A stretch of DNA of 64,000 nt. Origin: Litomosoides sigmodontis (taxonomy: Eukaryota > Nematoda > Chromadorea > Rhabditida > Onchocercidae). Shown here in pieces: positions 59,701 through 64,000 of this stretch. The number at the start of each line of letters is the position of its first letter. The first letter of the stretch is position 1. The stretch is taken from the NCBI GenBank assembly GCA_963070105.1, contig OY718808.1:1427238-1491237 (forward strand). The letters run 5' to 3'. The notes under the pieces are model-generated. The model was given only the letters and a program-made list of their open reading frames with translations. It was not told the origin of the DNA and did no database searches. A program made the position numbers and the translations under genes.

Positions 59701-62700
59701 TACAGTTACTTAGAAGAGGGCTTTTTGCAATTCGTTCTCTCTTCCAGTCTTTCTTTCCCTTCGATTACTCACCACTTACCACTAGCTTAATTTATTTCAG
59801 GTATAGTCAAATAATAAGTGAGCACTACCTGAATAATACTATTACAGTAGCTCGATAAATAACCGATAGCACTATGGTGGCGACAGTTAAAATGATAGCA
59901 ACTGTTGGCGCAATGTGTAACAAAATTAGCGCAATTGGTGCTATCTGGGAATGAGTCGAAATTTTGAATTAATACATTTCATATTAATTGCTAGCAAATC
60001 AGGGATAATCGAAATTTTGCATAGTACTAGGAACAAGACAGTATATTGTAAGAAAATTTTAAATTCGAAATGTTTTTTGTATGAAATTTGATTTCTCATA
60101 TACGTGAATTACAGGTAACGACGATCAATGATGGAAATAAACTGTAAAATTTTTTAGTGCTATTACACTTCAACAAGTTTTTTCCTTCCCTAATCACTGT
60201 TAGCGGCTTCTTCTGAAGACGTGTGAGACGTAAACGGAAGCATCACGGAGTGAGGGAAGGTTAGTGAGGAAGTGGAACGACAGCTTTGGAAAGATACTGT
60301 TCAAAAATCTAACTATATAGCACTGTGTGTCCAATGCCAGGTACCACATCCAAGGCATACATTCATTTGGATAGAAATTGCTCACAAAGAGCAATTGTCG
60401 CCAAATGTCATCCGTGCTGCACCGTGCGCCGAAAATTCCTGGAATTTCGATGAAATATATTTTTGGAAAAAAATAATTCAATAATTTTAGCATATAAATA
60501 AATTTCAACTATCAAAATATGTTCGCAGAAAAAAGTGAAACAACTGAATTGCCCGTTAAATAGTTAATATGTTTGTTGTGTGCGTCCGTGTGTGTGTGTA
60601 TGTGTGTGTATGTGTGTGTGTGTGGTGTGTGTGTCTATTAATGATATAAATAAACAATTGTCAATTATCTCATATTGAGCTGTTTTATCTAACGTTTGAA
60701 ATTCAGTTAGCATCAGGAAATACTGTTTTTGAAGTTTGTTTAAAACTGCAAGTGAAATTTTAATTCATAGATAGAATCTCTAAGTCGTCCATAATCGATG
60801 CAAAATGTCCAGCGGTAAGAAATGCATAATAAACTCATAACTCAAATCAGTCGCATTAACTTATTGATTTTGAAATTTCAGCAAAATGATGAAAACCAGC
60901 CATTTTGTTGAGACCACATCGGTCCATCACCAATTTGTTGGAAAACGAAATAAATGATAAGAAATGTGATAAGATAAGCGGGCATTAGACGCGTGAAACG
61001 ATGAAGCCAAAGCGCAAGCAGTCCACACGGTGACAGTACTGTCTGTTGACGTTTACGTCGCTTTTGCTGTTTGAGACGTAAGTGCACTTTATAGGCCAAA
61101 ACGGTTGCAGACAGCAGCAGGAAAGAATCGACAGAAAGTGATGAGTTGAAAATAAGCTGCGAGAAATTTTCGTTTGCTTTCAGCAAGCTCCAGAACTGTC
61201 TCACATTACCGATGTAGTCTAGTGAGAACAAATGCGCATGACCAATTACCACCTGAAAATGCTAGCACAACATCGACCATATTGGTTGAATTTCAAATTT
61301 AAACGTGCAAATTTACACATTCTTATTTAAACGATTGAATTTGAAATTGTGAAAAATTAAACGAAACAAACTTCCAATCAGATAGAGAAGAAAGTCAACA
61401 GTTGAAAGAGAGTGATTTAAGCCATTATTAGCATTGTCAAAAAAATCATAAAAGATTATGATATTTTATTTGAAATATTTTGAAATACGGCATCACGTCA
61501 CGTCCGACATTACGAACAACTTTTGGCAAAATTTAACAAGTGGACGAATTTAAAAGCGTGACCAAAGCACATAAAATTTTCATCTCGCAATGCAAACCAA
61601 CAATTTTCCGTTAATTCATAGCTATTAACTGCCATGAAACGGCTCAGATGACTTTGGTACGTGAAATGTTTTAAGATAAAGTTGTGAAATTTGACAAAAA
61701 AACATTACCCAAAAAGCGCTCAGCACTCGGAGACCGTGCAATGAGTTCAAATGTCGATTACGCGGACGTGTCAGGTAGCAGTATGTGGAAAGAATGCTAA
61801 ACGCGAGTACCTAAATTTCATCATTTTATGGTTTAAAAAAATGAGTTACTCACTTTCAAATGAATCTTATGGATTGGTACATTTAACATGCCATTAACTG
61901 AAGTGTTATCCTAAATTGAAGGCATTAAATTTCTATTTTAGAAGCCGATACTATTGACATTATACGTTTTTAAATGACAAGTGGAATATTTACATCTCAG
62001 AACTCTAGTAGCTCATTTAAATTAAAGTTTAAAAAAAGAATTGAATACGATGTTAGTGATGCAACTTGATTTTTTCAGCGTCCTACGCACAGCTGATATA
62101 TTTTTATACGTGAGCGCTTGCGAAGGAGCGTCACTGTATATGAAGCTGTATGCGCCATCCTGAACGCACGGCGTACAGATGGAAGACATTTGCGATGATA
62201 TATTTGTCACCTGTGGTGCAGTCATGTGACTGCAACTCCCAGACGATTCTGTAATAGGGCGAGTTTACAGTATGTTACAGTACATCACCATTAATTATCA
62301 AATTAGAAATAACATTTTATTAAACTATGACAAAATCTGCTGCTTAAAAGGTTCCTAATATAGAATGACATTTTCCGAAAGCGAAAAACTTGCGGGTTTT
62401 GGTCTGAAGTTTGCTCATGGACCAGAAATAGCTAAAAAATGAATTACAGTTCTTGAAAGGAAAGAAATGTGATTGGTGCTGCAGTCATACAGAAACACAA
62501 GTGCTGATTCTCTGAACAAATTTTCCGAGGTACTATCACACTGAGTTCTCTGACACCTACCTACTACTCTCATTGAGCAGTTGTTTTAACTTATCAATTT
62601 ATTTCAAAACTTTAAGTAAAACACTCATTGATGTCATTTGCCAGACGATCCTTTTCAAAACTAATTTGTTGAAGAGATGAAGCGTTGAGAAATTCACGAC

Positions 62701-63551
62701 AAATAACAGCTTGAGGGGCAATGTAAAAACTATCGTTTGAATTGGTCAGGGAAATATTTGTGTGCTAGTGGTCATTTTCAAATCAGCAAAGATAAGCAAT
62801 TTAAAAGTGGAAAGAAGAAACAAACCTTTGTTGACAAAATATTTTTGGTTGCGTCTTTTACGGTAGGCATCAATGAAAGTGCCACAAAGCACCAATAAAA
62901 CAAGGAAAGCAAGGAAAGCAATAATTGTCCACTGCAAATTGACAGAACGGTCATCCAGTCAAAATTAATTTAAAAAAAAAAACAACCTTTGACGTACAAC
63001 AAGTAAACAAAAGAAATCTGAGAGAAAAAGAAAACCTGTTGAATATCAAGTTTGCTGAAAAATGTATCGCTTCGTTTGAAACATTCAACTTCTGATTTGT
63101 TAGAAATTGAAATGCCAAAAGTTCGCTCGAGAAATGAAGAGAGAACAGGAAATATGCCATTTATGGAATGTTCATTGCAACGAACCGGTAAACACATTCC
63201 TGAGAGGAATGCTCAGCAATTCAAAATGCATGTGACATGCTTATTGTTCATTGAGCAATAATTCGGATTTCCGGTTTTGTAAATTAAATTTTAACATATT
63301 TTAGCTTCTTGATTGGTAATAGAAACCGTAAAAGATGGGTATTTGATTAAATTCAATTCCATATGCTTCAACTCGAATATTCGCTCGACAATATTGCACT
63401 GATTGATTTGCAGCCGTTGTTTTTGAAATCCTTTGGCACTGATCGTAGTCACCGAGCCAAAAAAATGGACCTGATGAGTAAAGACCAGCTGGTGGACGAC
63501 CCCAAGCATCGAGAACTTGGGCGAAGTGTTCATGAAGCACTAAATGTTCAT
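56779..63551 (-). CDS. NRF-6-type multipass acyltransferase-3 protein (5' end outside window)
   Basis: Relatives (C. elegans NRF-6, NDG-4) are multipass membrane proteins of gut and hypodermis needed for lipid/yolk transport and fluoxetine sensitivity. Sixteen exons in minus-strand order: 63551-63327, 63199-63036, 62931-62826, 62709-62662, 62248-62049, 61810-61709, 61252-60897, 60416-60314, 59944-59829, 59444-59323, 58941-58773, 58526-58419, 58237-58072, 57652-57543, 57180-57060, 56988-56779. Phases agree over about 808 residues. The NRF domain comes first (LDAWGRPPAGLYSSGPFFWL, GMCLPVRCNEHS), then one membrane segment. The acyltransferase-3 core follows: AFSILSTY, LHGLRVLSAFW|VVIGHAHLF with the family's GH motif, LSVDSFLLLSATVLAYK, LMPAYL, GDGPMW, WYLALDTQCYI, YAVPHARIGSFLIG, LSYGFYLSHEPIL and FIIEIPPLIIERKLF. 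The tail is polar. The start and signal peptide lie beyond 63551. The end of the fourth exon (62662 or 62647) and the acceptor at 60417 are chosen by frame and motif fit. Confidence 0.87.
60580..60631. repeat. (TG)n microsatellite
   Basis: About 50 bp of TG with TATG interruptions, inside the intron 60417-60896 of the acyltransferase gene. Confidence 0.85.
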
Positions 63552-64000
63552 CTGTAACTTGAATTTTAAAAAATTTTCCATCATTTCAAGAGTGAAAAGC
63601 ATGTCGGAACGATTTATTTTTTGCATATTTTTTGTGCCACTTTCGTCGCCTTTAATTTCCAATTTTGAATTATGAATATAGGTATGTAACTTGTTAAGTT
63701 ACATGTAAAAGACAAAAGAGTGATTGACGAAAAATCAATTTTTAATTAGCACTTAAATTTGATCAAAAAAAAACTGAAGCAACGAAACGTAGAATGTCAG
63801 AAATTTAAGAGAAACTAAAAGTCAGTCTCTAACTTTAAATTCAATTTACAAATTTGCATGTAATAAGTAGCGAACAAATTTTGACCAAGGCATTGGCTTA
63901 TATGCGTTTGGTTCTGACCAGTTAAACGACAGTATGTTGCGGTCAACAATGCATTTGTGGTGGACTGAATTAATTTAGTAAAATCTCTAAGGCATTCGTC
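63552..64000. other. Probable 5' intron of the acyltransferase gene
   Basis: The exon starting at 63551 begins mid-codon behind the acceptor aagttacag, so an upstream exon must exist. No convincing one is visible up to the window edge. Confidence 0.45.

Overview
The window looks like nuclear DNA of a nematode, probably a spirurid or filarial type. It is AT-rich, its genes are split by many short introns, and acceptors are of the TTTTCAG/TTTTAG type. Some first coding exons sit just behind an acceptor-like site, as expected for spliced-leader addition. It also holds an NRF-6-type acyltransferase and small Gly/Cys-rich secreted proteins typical of nematodes. The species cannot be named from sequence alone. 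All gene models were joined by hand from reading frame, intron phase and protein-family similarity; exon coordinates are in each entry.

Layout. 1-4.4 kb: a minus-strand gene for a ~1,000-residue low-complexity protein. 4.4-10.5 kb: mostly non-coding, with GATA-type motifs and simple repeats. 10.9-17.9 kb (+): a 19-exon condensin CAP-G gene. 17.9-23.8 kb: non-coding with long microsatellites. 23.8-36.3 kb (+): a SIPA1-like Rap GTPase-activating protein with a RapGAP domain, a PDZ domain and a coiled coil, apparently with two alternative C-termini. 37.1-37.5 kb (-) and 43.3-44.5 kb (+): two secreted Gly/Cys-rich proteins that share a signal peptide, an FFG motif and a phase-2 intron.

39.7-54.7 kb is the most unusual part. 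Three related C2H2 zinc-finger units lie here: A is decayed, at 39.7-41.95 kb (+). B is on the minus strand at 46.2-49.15 kb, and C on the plus strand at 51.8-54.55 kb. B and C sit in the arms of a ~3 kb inverted duplication, and unit C is bounded by 84-bp terminal inverted repeats. The intact copies encode proteins with a PLDLS (CtBP-type) motif followed by 8 (B) or 5 (C) near-identical fingers. The ~2.4 kb spacer holds a conserved housekeeping gene, the TRAPP subunit TRAPPC6.

54.7-64 kb: small candidate secreted or membrane proteins, then a minus-strand, 16-exon NRF-6/acyltransferase-3 gene whose 5' end runs off the right edge. The conserved genes (condensin, Rap-GAP, TRAPP, lipid-transport acyltransferase) belong to unrelated pathways and no operon is evident. 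The candidate novel system is the zinc-finger inverted-duplication block.
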